From: Pelargonium x hortorum | Taxonomy: Eukaryota > Streptophyta > Magnoliopsida > Geraniales > Geraniaceae | Reading direction: 5' to 3' | NCBI GenBank assembly: GCA_036897525.1 | Contig: JAYMTJ010000008.1 | Coordinates: forward strand, 1-64,000 | Length of the DNA stretch: 64,000 bases | Program-made: the position numbers and the translations under genes | Notes under the pieces: generated by a model | The model's database searches: none | Seen by the model: the letters and a program-made list of their open reading frames with translations, nothing else | Told to the model about the DNA's origin: nothing | In this document: positions 48,096 to 60,583 of the stretch, one piece after another | Layout: every line of letters starts with the position of its first letter | How positions within the stretch are numbered: the stretch's first letter is position 1

Positions 48096-48156
48096 GATTC
48101 GAACCAAGTCGCTTTGCCTGCATAGTCATTAGAGAAATTCATGCTTTCAAGGTGCA
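48096..48156 (-). repeat. Repeat module with tRNA T-arm core, copy 1
   Basis: On the plus strand it begins GATTCGAACCAAG (complement of a T loop) and ends with a TTAGAGAAATTC...TTCAAGGT block. Copy 2 at 48596-48720 has the same two ends around a different middle, so the two share an origin. Confidence 0.45.
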
Positions 48157-48595
48157 ATCTATTCAAGAAACAAGGTATGCAATCTATGCAATTATGTAAT
48201 GCAATTTCATTCATTCTATTTCAGTTCTTGCTTTCACTCATTCGTTTCGAACCAATTCCCGTACATCTTCCATTCTTCTGCACTAACCCCGCATCTCTAA
48301 TCTCAAAACGCTCTTGGCCTAACAAACAGTTGAGAGTCCCTCTTAGTAGATTCTCTCATCTTCTTCACGGAGGTCAGATTCCACAAATTCTTCTATACAT
48401 CTATCTAAGTGATTAGAAAAAGTTTCCTTATCGTCGTTCTTTCAATCAGAAAGATCTTTGAACCCAAGAACCCTCAAGAATGACATTAATTACATTACCT
48501 GCGCAGTCTCGAGATCTCTTCCTTTTTGAATTCGTATAAGGTAATGAAATGAATGACTGTAGAATCTACTTACAATCTAATCTTTCTATCTAAGT

Positions 48596-48720
48596 GATTG
48601 AGATTCTTTCGCTCATAGTCATAAAATCTCATTAGATTCGAACCAAGGACCGTTCATCTGACAGCCCGCCGCTTGAACTTGAGATTCTTTAGAGAAATTC
48701 CTGCTGTCATTCAAGGTAAT
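48596..48720 (-). repeat. Repeat module with tRNA T-arm core, copy 2
   Basis: GATTCGAACCAAGGACC at 48635-48651 is read on the minus strand as GGTCCTTGGTTCGAATC. Upstream on the minus strand CTGTCAG looks like the anticodon loop of tRNA-Asp(GUC), whose usual form is CTGTCAA, but its stem is broken. The right end repeats TTTAGAGAAATTC...CAAGGT of copy 1, and the left end repeats copy 3 (48844-48875). Confidence 0.42.
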
Positions 48721-48843
48721 GAAATGACATTGCATTACAATCAATTGAATTCCATTCTACTTAAGTGATTTCAATCAGTCAAGAAAGAGAAAAACTGATC
48801 TAGGGTTGCCTCATTCCTAATCTAGAAGCCATTCAGTAGATTT

Positions 48844-48875
48844 GATTAGATTCTTTCACTCATTAGATTCGAACC
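48844..48875 (-). repeat. Repeat module with tRNA T-arm core, copy 3
   Basis: The minus strand shares GGTTCGAATCTAATGAG, 17 nt, exactly with copy 2, followed by GAAAGAATCT in both. Compared with copy 2 it lacks about 16 nt between two TCAT blocks, which is consistent with deletion between short direct repeats. Beyond the shared core the sequence differs. Confidence 0.45.
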
Positions 48876-49010
48876 TGCGGACTTCAGTCTAAACAATGCT
48901 TGATTGAACAATTACAAAAGCTATCTCCAGTTACAAGTTCTGCTTATAGAGTCTTGAATCTCTTTTCTTTCTTTCATTCACAATCTCCTTATCGTCGTTC
49001 TTTCATCTTG

Positions 49011-49026
49011 ACTCACTCACTCACTA
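49011..49026 (+). repeat. ACTC microsatellite
   Basis: Four ACTC-type units lie at the right edge of the T-arm repeat cluster, just before a GAATTGCATTACCT motif. Confidence 0.8.
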
Positions 49027-49382
49027 TAAGAATTGCATTACCTCGCGCGCTCTCTTCTCGAGGAGTTCATTCGAATAAGAACAAGAAGAAGAGAACAAGA
49101 AGAAGTCAAAAAGAATAACAAGTACAAGAATATAAGTAAGAATAGGAAAGTTTGTCTGGGGTTACTCAATGAAGAAGAAAGGTGCATAGGAAAAGGAAGC
49201 TGTTGTATGAGAGAATTCAAATAGAGTAGGCAAATAAGAAGAGAAAACAACTACTATTGGACTAAAAGAAGCTGCTACAAAACAAAGAGAGCAGGAAATC
49301 CCCTTTTGTGCTGTGCTTACTTCTTCAGTAAGATAAGACAAAGAATGAAAAGAGTAGGAAATTGTCAAATTGAAAGACCTGT

Positions 49383-49600
49383 CCTATAAACAAAATGGGT
49401 TTGAGACTTTTTCTCGTAGTCGAAATCTGACATGCTGAAAACCCGAGGTCCTCAACAGAAGTACTTGATTTTAGACCTGTTTTTAAAGAAAAGTTTCGTT
49501 TTGTATAGCGAGAAAAAAAAAGCTTACAAAGACCTTTGACCAAGGTGAAAGAAATTGAAGAATTCCGTTTTGCATAGCAGGAAAAGTTCATGATTTTCAC
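49383..49600 (+). repeat. Dispersed ~210 bp repeat R2, copy C
   Basis: The first 49 nt are nearly identical to copy B. Within this copy the core CGTTTTGTATAGC occurs twice (49497 onward and, as CGTTTTGCATAGC, 49565 onward), so the repeat itself seems built from two related halves. A 132-codon minus-strand open frame overlaps it, and its product shows the internal duplication as RYTKRNFS and CYAKRNSS. Confidence 0.78.
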
Positions 49601-50688
49601 TTCAAATTTAGGAAATCTATCTACTTTCAATCTTAGAGCTCCCCCTTTTCTTTTTATAACCCCAAGTTTTCTTATACGAATGAATATAGGAGCCCTATAA
49701 CAACAAAACAGACGCAAGAGCAACTAATTAATTAAAATGAAAAACCCAGTACTTTCTAGTCAAAGCTAATAAAGCTTGCTGTGGATTCATTCAAACCCAC
49801 GGTACAACGCAGAGTCGCAGAGTAAAGGTACTGTCGTAAGCGAGTGAAAAAGAAAAACATGTAGGCTCTAGTATTTATTGCTTATTGCTGTCATTTTGGT
49901 TTTAGGTTAGCAGCCTCTTTAAAAGCTGGGCCTTTTAACTCAGTAAAAAACCTTCTTATTTTTTAATGGGTGCAAAAATATCTAGCTAGTTTAGTAAATT
50001 ATAGCCACTTGCCTGGAAAATATCAAGGGGGTTTCATTTAAGTTAATAGGTTTACAGGTACAGAAAACTCTCTAATTCATAAATTAGAGATAGGATAGAG
50101 ACTTTAAACTTAACCTATTTAAAAGGAAATAGTTCTATAAAAGGAGTTCTTATTCTTAGAAGTTTTCAAGGGATTTATCCTAAATTGGATAACTAAAAAA
50201 GGTTCTTATTCTATTTCTTCTTTATTCTATAGGTAAGGTACTCCAAAATGTATATAGCTAAAATTTCTTTTCAGACCTCTCATGAAGTCTACCAAAACAA
50301 TTGAATTCTCATTTTTTTTAGTGTACACATTATATATTTATTAAGACCTAATTTTCCTGTACTGTAAATCCAATAGGAAATGAAAATATTAAAACTACAG
50401 GACACATTCCCATAAATAAACTAAGAAAAAAGAATTGCATTGCATAGGGTAGATATCTATTTTTGTTTTTATTGGTTGCCTTCTCTGGGAATGGAGATTC
50501 AAAAGAATTGTAACTCATAAAAGGCTTTATATAATTCGGCAAACTGAAAGTAGGATCTTTACTAAGAGAGCAAACCTTAACAAAAGCGAAAGGGTGGGCT
50601 CCTATTATATCAAGTAAGATCTGAAACTGAACAGAAAGATTCCAGTGACTAAAGAGATTTAGGCATAAAGGTGTAGCTCCAAACCGGT

Positions 50689-50718
50689 TTTATACTATAC
50701 TATTTTATACTATAGAGT
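50689..50718 (+). repeat. Near-tandem duplication of TTTTATACTATA
   Basis: TTTTATACTATAC is followed by TATTTTATACTATAG, a slippage-type duplication in AT-rich spacer. Confidence 0.7.
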
Positions 50719-51076
50719 AAGTTAGCCGGCAGGGAGGGCTTTTGAGGTAGTTGATCCTACATAAAAATAGCAAGTAAAGGAGTTTCTCTATCGCCAAGTA
50801 AAAGTCTAGCGCAGAATTAAGTCATGCTTTATAGAATAAGAAAACTAGAGAGGTTGAGTCAGTTTTGAATTTAATGTTTTCCAGGTTATTTCGGTGCAGA
50901 ATGTCTTTCTTTGGTCTCGGGTTACACAACAATTCAATCTGTTCTGCTCTAAGTCCTAAAGGGTATCTCTCATACTCATAAGCTAGAAGTCTCATCTGGG
51001 TTAGGGTTAAATGGGTGAAACTAGGTATGAAGTGGGTTTGCGGGTATCCATATACTCATAATACGACTTGCTTTTG

Positions 51077-51109
51077 TTACCCTCCCTTACGCTGCAGTTA
51101 GGTTACAAG
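51077..51109 (+). repeat. Dispersed repeat R4, copy 2
   Basis: This is the counterpart of 46864-46899, outside the island on its right, in the same orientation and with upstream context in the same order (CTCATAAG at 50982, ATGAAGTG at 51029). Confidence 0.5.
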
Positions 51110-53482
51110 AAACCTTTCTATAGCAGTAACAAGCAAAAGAGGAAAGTACCTTAAGAACAAGTAACTCCTATAACACACACAAGAGACTTCCTATAAAGCC
51201 TTTATAATAAAGAGTAAGTCCAGGCTAGAACAAGAACGCTTATAAGACAACATCCAGGACCCCTAGTAGAGTTATCGCTACGGGTATGGGTATCAAGACT
51301 AAGAAAGCTCTTGTTTCTAGGTTTCCAAAGTCATTTTTCTAAGGTTATTCAATTTCTATCATATACATTATCGGATAAGTCCTCTCTAAGCTAAAGCTTC
51401 CATTGGTCAGAACAAATAGAGGAACGAACAGCAACAAGAATCTCTGATATACCTTCTAAAGGAACTCCTAGGCGTAAGTTTTACGGGATTGACTATACTA
51501 CTTTAATTACAATTTATCCGTTAAAAAGCTCTTTTATAGTTAAAAATAGCAGCTGCTTATTCTGTTTACAACTTGTAAAGGGACTTTCGGCGGATATCAA
51601 GGGTAGCCTCCGGTAATAAATAGGGAGATTCATAACAGGATAATGCGTAGGCGGGCTTTGAAATTATTTAGCAGAAACTGACTCTAAAAGCGGGTGCTAT
51701 ATGGTAGGGGCCCTGTAGAGCTTATCTGTATTATATAAACAGGGCTCATCTTTTGTTTACCTAAAAACCCAAGGTGCTTTCTACTGGAATTAAATTCTAA
51801 GTTCATTCCTTGTCTCAGGCAGAACCAGAAAGTAAACAAAAAAATGGGAAAAAAAGGGAGAATTCCTAATAAAAAAAAGCATAACTATAACTACGGAGGA
51901 ATTTGACTTTTAGTGGTATTCTCGTACCTAGGAAATTCCGTATACTTACGTACTAAAAAAAAACTCATTTGTGAAGTAAATTGTGACAAGCCCTACCCTT
52001 CTTTAAAGACAAATACCTGCAATTAATTCCTTAAAAAAAAGACTAAATACTTTTTAATCATTACATTACTCTACAATCTAGGAAAAGTAAGAAGTTCAAG
52101 ACTACCAAAAACTCCTCTTAGTTCTACATTTAGACTCTAATAGCATAGAACAAAAGGAGCTCCTTAACCTCGCTTTACGATCAATATATTTACCTATGGA
52201 TCCTGCTTTATTTACTGCACTTAAATCGATTTCCTTATGAAGCCGGGATTTTTCTAGCTTTATTAATTGCATACACTCGCCCACCCCACTAAAAGATAAA
52301 GTTAAGACCCCAGATTTTATTTTAAGGACTCGATATAATCAGGACTGCTTTTAGGACATTCTAGATATACTAGATAGTAAGAGAAATCCGGTTAATGCAA
52401 GGAATCTGCTAGTCCCAAGGACTTTGTCTTTTAGTTTAGATTTAGGAGTTTATATAACTCGGGTTTCCTTGTTAGATCTGGGAGTCCTGTGAAGAACTTA
52501 AGCACTTCTTAATATATAGATCTTATGTCGAGTTTAGTAAATTATCTAGAATATAACTCTTAAATTAAAAAGGTCCATATTTCTACATTTTTTCTAAAAA
52601 TTAAGAGATTGGCGCCTGCTCACGTCTTATTTTTCCTAGCATATTAATTAAGCCAAAATTTCAGAGGTAAATTGGAGACGTACGCAGTAACTAGTAGACT
52701 TCCATCCACATTTAGCCCAACCCTTTGAGAAATTTTTATAAAAAAGCTGTTTATGAGACTCAATTAAACTCCTTAAATGAAAAGCCTTAACACTTCTTGA
52801 GTACCCGGAGCTTTTTCATTACAAAAGCACCCCCGAAAAAAGCAATTATTAGGGATACTGTAAGAGTTTTCTCTGGGCACATAACTTTGACCGTTTTCAA
52901 GGAGATACCAAAGTAAACCGTGTTAAAAGAGCTCGAGAATAAAGAATCTTAAGGAATAGATTCCTGTGTAATTATCTATAGCAACTTACTAACTTTTTTC
53001 TTTGCTTTCTTTTTTGTCTTTATATACCAAATCTAGTGTTGAAGTGCTGTGTTCTGCAATCGAGAGTATCTCTTTGAAGGTTGTATTTTAGACGCAAACA
53101 GGGTTATAGTAAGTATTTTACTGGGTACGGGTAAAGTAAGGAAAATTATAGATAGGATAAAGCAGAATAGGGGTTCATTAATATCTACTGCTAGGTGTTA
53201 AGGACTTGAACCCACAAAGTAATTTAAATAATGTAGTTTTTCTCGTTCTTGCTATATAGCAGCTATAATACTAAAAAAGTCTTAAGATACGAGATACGGG
53301 CAGGTCTTTGTAATCCTTTGTCGGGGTTCTCCACAGTTAATAAAGTTAGAGGAATCCAGTCTATGGAGCTTCGTGGGGGCAGTCTCCTTGTATAAAAAGC
53401 ATGACTCGGGTTGGTAACTATATTATTAAGTTAAGTAGTCTTTTTCCATGTTATTTAAGGATATAGCAGGGTTTTTTGTATT

Positions 53483-53504
53483 AATATAGCTACAATATAG
53501 CTAC
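53483..53504 (+). repeat. Tandem duplication, 2 x 11 nt
   Basis: AATATAGCTAC is present twice head to tail. Confidence 0.9.
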
Positions 53505-55390
53505 TTAGTATCTCGTTTTATTTTAGAATATAGGGTAACAAGAAAATCGAAAGTCCAATTAGAGGACCCTTATGAACGGGAGTCATTTATTAACTTTAAG
53601 CGTGTGGCACCTAGCTAGACACCCAGCCTTTTAAGGAGACTTGTAGTAAAGGGAGGTTACCCTATTTATTGAATTTCAGGTATGAAATAAAGGAGGAAAC
53701 CCATTATAGAAGTTTTTTAGAGCTACTAATTCTAATAAGAAGTTAACTTTAGAAACTACCCCCGAAATTCTTGGGATTTTGACTTACTTTTAAGCGAGAC
53801 TTTGGAATATAAAGTGGTTTTATATTCTTTATTTGTTGAACCAGATAAAGAAGTAATAGAAAGTATCCTCTTTAGCCTTAGACCCTCTAAATTAAAAGTT
53901 GCCCCGACTGGATTGGATAGACCCCTATGCCGAAAAACAGAGGAAAAGAGGATAACAAAGAATCCAAGAGTGTTTTACTACAAACCCTCCCTTAATTAAT
54001 TGGACCTAATAGTCTGCACTAAGGCTCCCCTGTCTTATTCCAGCTTAGACTTATTCTTGCAGCCTCTTATTATTCTATTATCTAAAGTATTAGGAATTTC
54101 CAGTAGTTAGGAGTATAGTAGTTTATAGGTAGTTATTTTAGTTGTATTAAAGAACTTTGTAACGGATTTCTATAGGTTATTTATTCCCGTGGAAATTTTT
54201 TTATAAGTAGGTTTTTCATTTCAGTGTTTTCTCCTTTTCGGGTATCCTTTTTTAACAAATATTAAAAAGGAGAATCGAATTAAGTAATATTCTCAAAAGA
54301 AAGAGGACTTTAATTTTGGGTAATTGGTAATTATTAGTATCCTTGAATTTAGTAATTTTAATAACTTGCTTTTTTTACGAGCCCGTGGATAAGCGCTAAA
54401 GGCAAGGAAACTTTCACTCCACTTCATTTACTGGAAATTCCTTTACTTTAGACTCAGGTTCTTTATACCTCCCTAAATCTTTACCCAGAATACCGTAACC
54501 CAAAAGCAACCCTTACTTTGGAGCTACCTTATAAAAAAGCCGAGTCTTACTATTTGACTCCGACTCTCTAAAAGAAAATCCACACTTTTTTTTATCTTAT
54601 GCCAAACCTACTTCACAGGAATATCTAAGACTTTAAGGGCCAATTTCAGATGCTTTAGAATCATCTCCTTTTTTAATTAACTCCGTGTTGTTAAGACTTT
54701 CTTTTTAAGAGTGCTCAAAGTAAAGAAGAAAATCGCGTATATAAAGAACTCATTGGCATTCCTCCAAAAATGGAATAAAAAAGTGCTAATATCAGTCAGT
54801 AAGTTACTAAGTGGAAATAGTATAAAAGTTCTTCTATTTATTAGTCTCATAAGGTCTCAAACAAACAAGGTAAAACAGAAAATAGAATGATGAGAAAGCA
54901 TAGGTTCGACAAGTATTAGATTTTCTTAATGTATATTCTAGGTTCATTAATTAGAGTCCAATTTTCTTGAGTCAGAGCTTCTATTATTCAATAGGTATTT
55001 GCTTCTCAGGACTAAAATAATGTATATAAAGAGTCTGTCAATTTGTAGTGATAAAGTCGCTGAGTTGAGTTTAGATAATCCGGTAGAAGTATCTCTTTCT
55101 TAGCAGTCCGCAAAGGAGATTTTTTTATTCAGGGTCATGCCAAGCTAGGAGTTCTTATCTTTCAACATTCTTTTATCTTAATCTTGATTCCGATCTATCC
55201 GGTTTAGTTAGCAGCTAAAGAAATCCTACTAATAAGTACAGCTCCATTAGCACGCACCATCAACCCATCTTCTCCCATTAAGGTATAAGTGTCTCTGTTT
55301 CCTGGGTATCATCTCTCTAGTACAGGCTCTGGCTCGTTAAGCAACTGGTTAAGCTTCTGCAAAGTCATAAGAATAAGAAGTTGGTGTGGC

Positions 55391-55414
55391 TTTAAGGTAA
55401 GGTTTAAGGTAAGT
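55391..55414 (+). repeat. Tandem duplication, 2 x 12 nt
   Basis: TTTAAGGTAAGG is followed by TTTAAGGTAAGT, with one mismatch in the last position. Confidence 0.85.
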
Positions 55415-58400
55415 AGTTTTGTTTTTTTATGTGAGGAACAGGAGTCTTAAAGAATATTAAGAGAGTAGGGAAGTAGATTAGCGAAAGCCGGGTTTTTCTT
55501 AGTTAATTTAGAAGCAAGTTCTCAAAAGTATACAAAAAAGGGTTGTTGTCTGATTAGCGTAGTTTTTTAATGGAGTAGACTCAAGGAGTGTAGAATTCTT
55601 CTAAGTTAAGTAAGAGGGAAGTTCCTGTTTAGAAGTGGTGTAAAGTGCTGCATGTTACAAGCAGGCTTATACTATACTAAGTAATTAAGCCAGGAGCTTT
55701 CATCTTTTGGAAAAGAGTTAACAGGTGACCAATCATTAAGCCGTTGATCTTCATTCTGGGCCTTTAACTATCTAAAATTGAAATAGTTGGAATAAAAAAG
55801 TCTAGCTTTTGCCCTCTAATTTAATTTGCTAGAATCGGTTTTTTTAATAAAGCTCTAGAAAAGTTTCCTTTTAACATAGCCACATCAAAATGAGGGTATG
55901 AAATTAAGGTCTTGGTTGGTGTACCTGGATAGTTTAGAGTAACTACACTTTTTTTTGTCCGTATTGATGCTAAGGATTTCAATGAAAACAGGAGCTCCAT
56001 AATAGTAAAAGTTGACCCATAGGATAAGATTCTTCTTGTCCCAGGGGTTGCTAGAGTCACAAGTCATACTTTTTCTAGGACTAAGAACGAACATTCTGAA
56101 TTCTGAAAAAAATGCTAAAAGAAATTATAGTCAAAATCTCTATAGGTTCAGATACACCCGGTCGATAAAGTCTAAAAAAGCAATTTAAGAATGATTCTGA
56201 GGATAAATCTTGTTCGTCAACGTAGTAATGTAATAATTTTTATCTCCAGCTATTTCTTCATATCTTGAATCTTAATACACGGGATCCCTTATCCTCGACC
56301 TCGGCCCTTCTTATTGCAAAAAACGAGTCCTTGCTTATTACTTAACGGAGTTCTATTCGCAGCATATATCACCGTACTATCTCACGCAAGGGTAAATAAT
56401 AAAATAAAAGTAGCTTTCACAAGGGAAGAGAGTTAAAAACAACCAAATTGTATCCTCTACCTCTAATAAATATCTTCCAAAAATTATCTACCGATTTTTT
56501 TCTCCGGAGTACCCTAGCTCAGGACAAGAGAAAGTTTAGAGACCCATTATCTACAATACAATAAGATTGTTTGGAACCCGTGTCTGTCGTGTCCGACTTC
56601 TAATTTGACCCGCATTTTGCTTCCGTTTTAGACCTGCCCATTTAATTACAAAAAAAACTACAAACTAGTAGTGCAATCCTTTCTCTTTATTCTAACCAAA
56701 ACCTGGGGTTTACTTTAGTCTTTCTTAGTCAAGCACAAAAAGTCCTTGATGAAATTTAGGGCTTACCACGAGAAGCCGCCAGAAGTCCTCTAGTTTCTCA
56801 ATCCTTGTCAATTAGCCTCAGAAGTTCCTTGAAGAGCCTGATTACAATAAGACCCGGGGTTCCTGTATTTCTTTGTTTAAAGTAAAGGCATACGCTAACT
56901 AAGCTAAATTGTTAAAGCTGAGGACCTCCTTTTTATTGTTTAGCACTTCGAATACCTGGGATCTAATGTGTTTAGATTCGCTGTCTGACAAAGGGAAATT
57001 CTAGTTATTAGTCAATTTTGAATTTAAGGGAATAGCCTATTTAGTAACTCCTGTTTTTTTAATAAAGTTAATAAAGGGACCTTGTTAGTTCTATATACAT
57101 AGTAAGCAGGTCGAGTAAAAAACCCTTTCTTGTTCACTTTTTTTTGTCCCCCAACTCTAGACCTTCTAAAGGAAGAAAGAATATTGATGTAATTTATTTA
57201 ATTCTCAAATCCTAACTCGAGCAAGATCATGATCTACTTATCCGAAACCCTTTTTTCATACCTTTTGTCAGGGAGCTGCTTTCCTATGTAGATTTTGGCC
57301 CGAGTTCACTACAACTAAGGAAAGTCTCCTCTTTACTGTACTGTCGAAAACTATAAGATCCTCTACTAAACTCATTGTGGTTACGCTTTAAGGTTGTGTA
57401 ATCTATAAGGAATTATAAAGAGTCTGAGTGCCCCTCCCGCAACGCCTCGAGTATTACCACGCTACCCGCAGCTTTGCCCTATAATTATATACCTAACATC
57501 ATATAAGGAAACCCGTACTCTACTCTATACTTATGCTGTAACAAAACGGGCTGCTCTTTTCAATAGTAGGAGAAACTGGGGCTAAGGAAATGTCTAGCGA
57601 ACTCCCTCTTTAGAACATTCTATGCAAAACCCGATATCTGTATTTTTTTGATATTTGTTTAAACTCTTCTTTCTTGGATCTAGACGCAACCCTTAAGCTC
57701 TTCTCTTTGTCAGTCGAAATCTATAAGAACCACTCTAAGAAAGAGGAACTCAACTCTCAATCGCTGTAGTTAAATTAAAGACAACTCTAATGCAAGCTGT
57801 ACTTGTATTCCGAACTCTAATATAAGTCAACTAAAATCCATTACCAATTGCTCTGAGCTACAAGGTCTACAGAAGAATGAAGTCAATTACTAAGGGTCCT
57901 TCTCAATGGGTATGAAAGTCCTAATCCTAAACATCAAGAAAGGAAGCATCTCAATATCCCTGAAAGTAGATACCTACAAACTCTAAACATCTTTTGCTGA
58001 TAAGCAGGTCTTGTTCAATGCTAATGTCCGCAAACTAAGTAAAATCTGAATCTGTTGAACTCCTATCATACACTACAGCTTACCCAGTTTCTTACACCAA
58101 CGCCTTTCCTCTAATACAGGGTCTCTATCTGTAAACCCTTTTTCTCCGGATTTCATTCCTGTTGCTTTAGCAGTGTTTATGTCTTTTGTGTTAGCCAGAT
58201 CCTAACTCTCCACACTCTTTCTCATGTGTTCTAAGCCGCCTTAACAATTTATGCTGTTAATTCCCTGAATCTTGGACCACAAGGTTATGAGTTAGTCCCA
58301 AAGTATCTAAAATGTATCCAGCGCAAAGGTTTTCTTTACAGGGAAACTTAGAACCCTAAAGACAGGGACTAAAACCTAGACAAACGCAATGGGACGTACA

Positions 58401-60563
58401 GCTGGATAGACACTCATGTTTTTTAATGCAAAAAATGCTCTTTGAACCCCTTTCAAGTATCTAATATCTAATACCTCTAAATCTCCTGTAAGTCTCTCTA
58501 GTTTTAACAAATGGAAGTTAATTGGCAGGTAGCACCTCTGGGTTTTCTAGTCAGTGTATTCTTGGTTGAAGGGCTTCCCGGAAATAGTTTGTAGAAGTAT
58601 AAGTAAAGGGTGTTTCATAGTTTGTTTTATTTCATTGTCGTTACAATTCCAGTTTATAAAAGTTAGAATAAATTGACAGGGCATTCTATTCGGGTAAGAG
58701 AGCTTGAGTAAAAGTTAGATCTTTTTTGTTGGTTATAGTGTAAGGTGTTTTATCTAAAATATACTATAATGCCTTAACCTCCCAAACAAGAGTTGTTTAC
58801 TCGGTAAGATGGATTCCTTCATTATCTATTAAAGGCTTACCCCTCCTATACGATAAGCTGCATAGAGCCTGAGGAATTATCCCCTATAAACTAAAGAAAC
58901 TAAATCATGACAGGGAAAAAAGCCCCCTCTTATACTTATAAATCTCGTTTAACTTCACGGGTATCTCCCCTTATTCTTTTCTTATAAGGTGTATCTTCTC
59001 CTGCAACTCTAACTTCTAGCCCATAGAAAGAAATTATAACCACAAAGTCTAGTATAGCAGACTCTAAAAAAAAAAGAATGACTTTCAATAAAAACTTAAA
59101 ACCAGAAAGTAAAACTCTCAATTACTGTAAAAGCCCCCCTCAAGTGAAATTTCCCTTGAAATCCCAAGAAAGAAAGCCTTGAAACACCTACCATAGTGTT
59201 TAGGAATTGTATTTTTGTACTAAAAAGCGGAACAGGTCTACTCTGTTTTGTGTAAGCCTTAGGAACTCTAAAACACAAGAAAATCGAAGCTAACTATTGC
59301 CGATTTCTTGGAATGCCTTTTAAATCAAAATACCAGGACCTGGAAAACAGAAGCCTGCAAATTCACTAGTAAAGATAGAGATAGTGGACTAACCCACCAA
59401 GAAAGTAACCCATTTTTGGTGTAAATAAGTCAATATTTAGGGGTATCTCTCCTGTGTATGGATACAAATTTATTGTATAATATCTAGCTGACTACGGCAC
59501 TTACTAAACCCTATACCACTATCAAAGCTAGCATTTGCGCTTAATATAGACCAGATTGCCGATAACCGGACTCTTAAAAACTTAAAGTTCTAGTAGGATT
59601 ATATATTTTATTTAGCAAGAAAAAAGAATTCTATCTGCTCCATACGCAACCTATACTATACATTACCAATAACATTTTTTTTATAGGACAAGCTTCGACA
59701 TAAGTAGTCTTACTTAACCTGGTTTGAAGGTAATGCCTTTGACCGCGGACTTAATATAAATAGGAGTCCCTTGTGGTTTATGCCAAGAATTTCGTACTGG
59801 TAGCTTTAAATATTAAATTAAATAAAGGCTGTCATTTAGCATATTTCTCTAAGTCCAAAATAATACGTGGATCCCTTTTTTTGATCTAGTCTATATTAAG
59901 CGCAAATGCTATCCATTTTCTTTTATTTTAGGGCCTTACTCAAGAAATAGTTTAATAGGAACTCCACTAGCTTCGAATCCTGGTATATTAACTAATCTTT
60001 GATATATTCTAATTTTATAGAGTTTTTATTGATCGAACAGACATACGAAAAGTGTTTAGGACACTTCGGGTTAGAAGCTAGTAATTCCTCAATGGATAAG
60101 CTACGCGTTAGTGGCACGGATTCCTATCCTAAGAGGATTCATTGAAGTATATATAATAAAAAAAAAGTCAAAGTATTAGCTTTTTTTTAGGATTAGAAGA
60201 AATGCCCGTAGACTAGTTCAGTTCCAAAAAAGTAATGAAATGAAATAACAATGCCTGAGTAATTAACAATCAATAGGGAAAGGAAAGGTTAGGAGCGTTT
60301 TCTGGGAGGGGCCTCGCTTAAGCCACTAAGAGTTTGTTTTCTTAGAATGATAAATTCCACTATAAGAGTAGTAAGGCAAAAGAAAGTATTTGAAATAGAG
60401 TACCCTAAAGTTGCTAACAAAACTCGGGATTCTCCATATGCATAAGGTAGCAAAAATGACAAAGGCAGAGACATCCTAAAATCCCCTTTTCTTTTAGGCT
60501 TAGTCCTACTATATTTTCAGTTTAAAAAAAGCGCTCGTAACCCCTTGATAGATGATAGATAGA

Positions 60564-60583
60564 TATATTACGAACGTAATATA
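60564..60583 (+). other. 20-nt near-perfect palindrome
   Basis: TATATTACG and CGTAATATA are separated by AA. The palindrome follows a GATA-rich run at 60548-60565. Confidence 0.85.

Larger units (their letters stand above)
41820..49760. other. Compositionally distinct, repeat-dense island
   Basis: Lines sampled here run about 38-45% G+C, against 22-30% in sampled AT-rich spacer. The GGGGCCC clusters common to the left are absent, and dispersed repeats R2, R3, the T-arm modules and the AGGTAATGCAAT motif are confined to it or nearly so. A G/T-rich slippage stretch (42160-43130, with TGTATTGGATAG repeated) forms its left part. It may be an acquired or more recently arrived segment. Confidence 0.5.

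Noticed and set aside
49325-49723. 132-codon minus-strand open frame
   Set aside because: It overlaps repeat R2 copy C and its internal repetition mirrors the DNA repeat, so it is best explained as a by-product.
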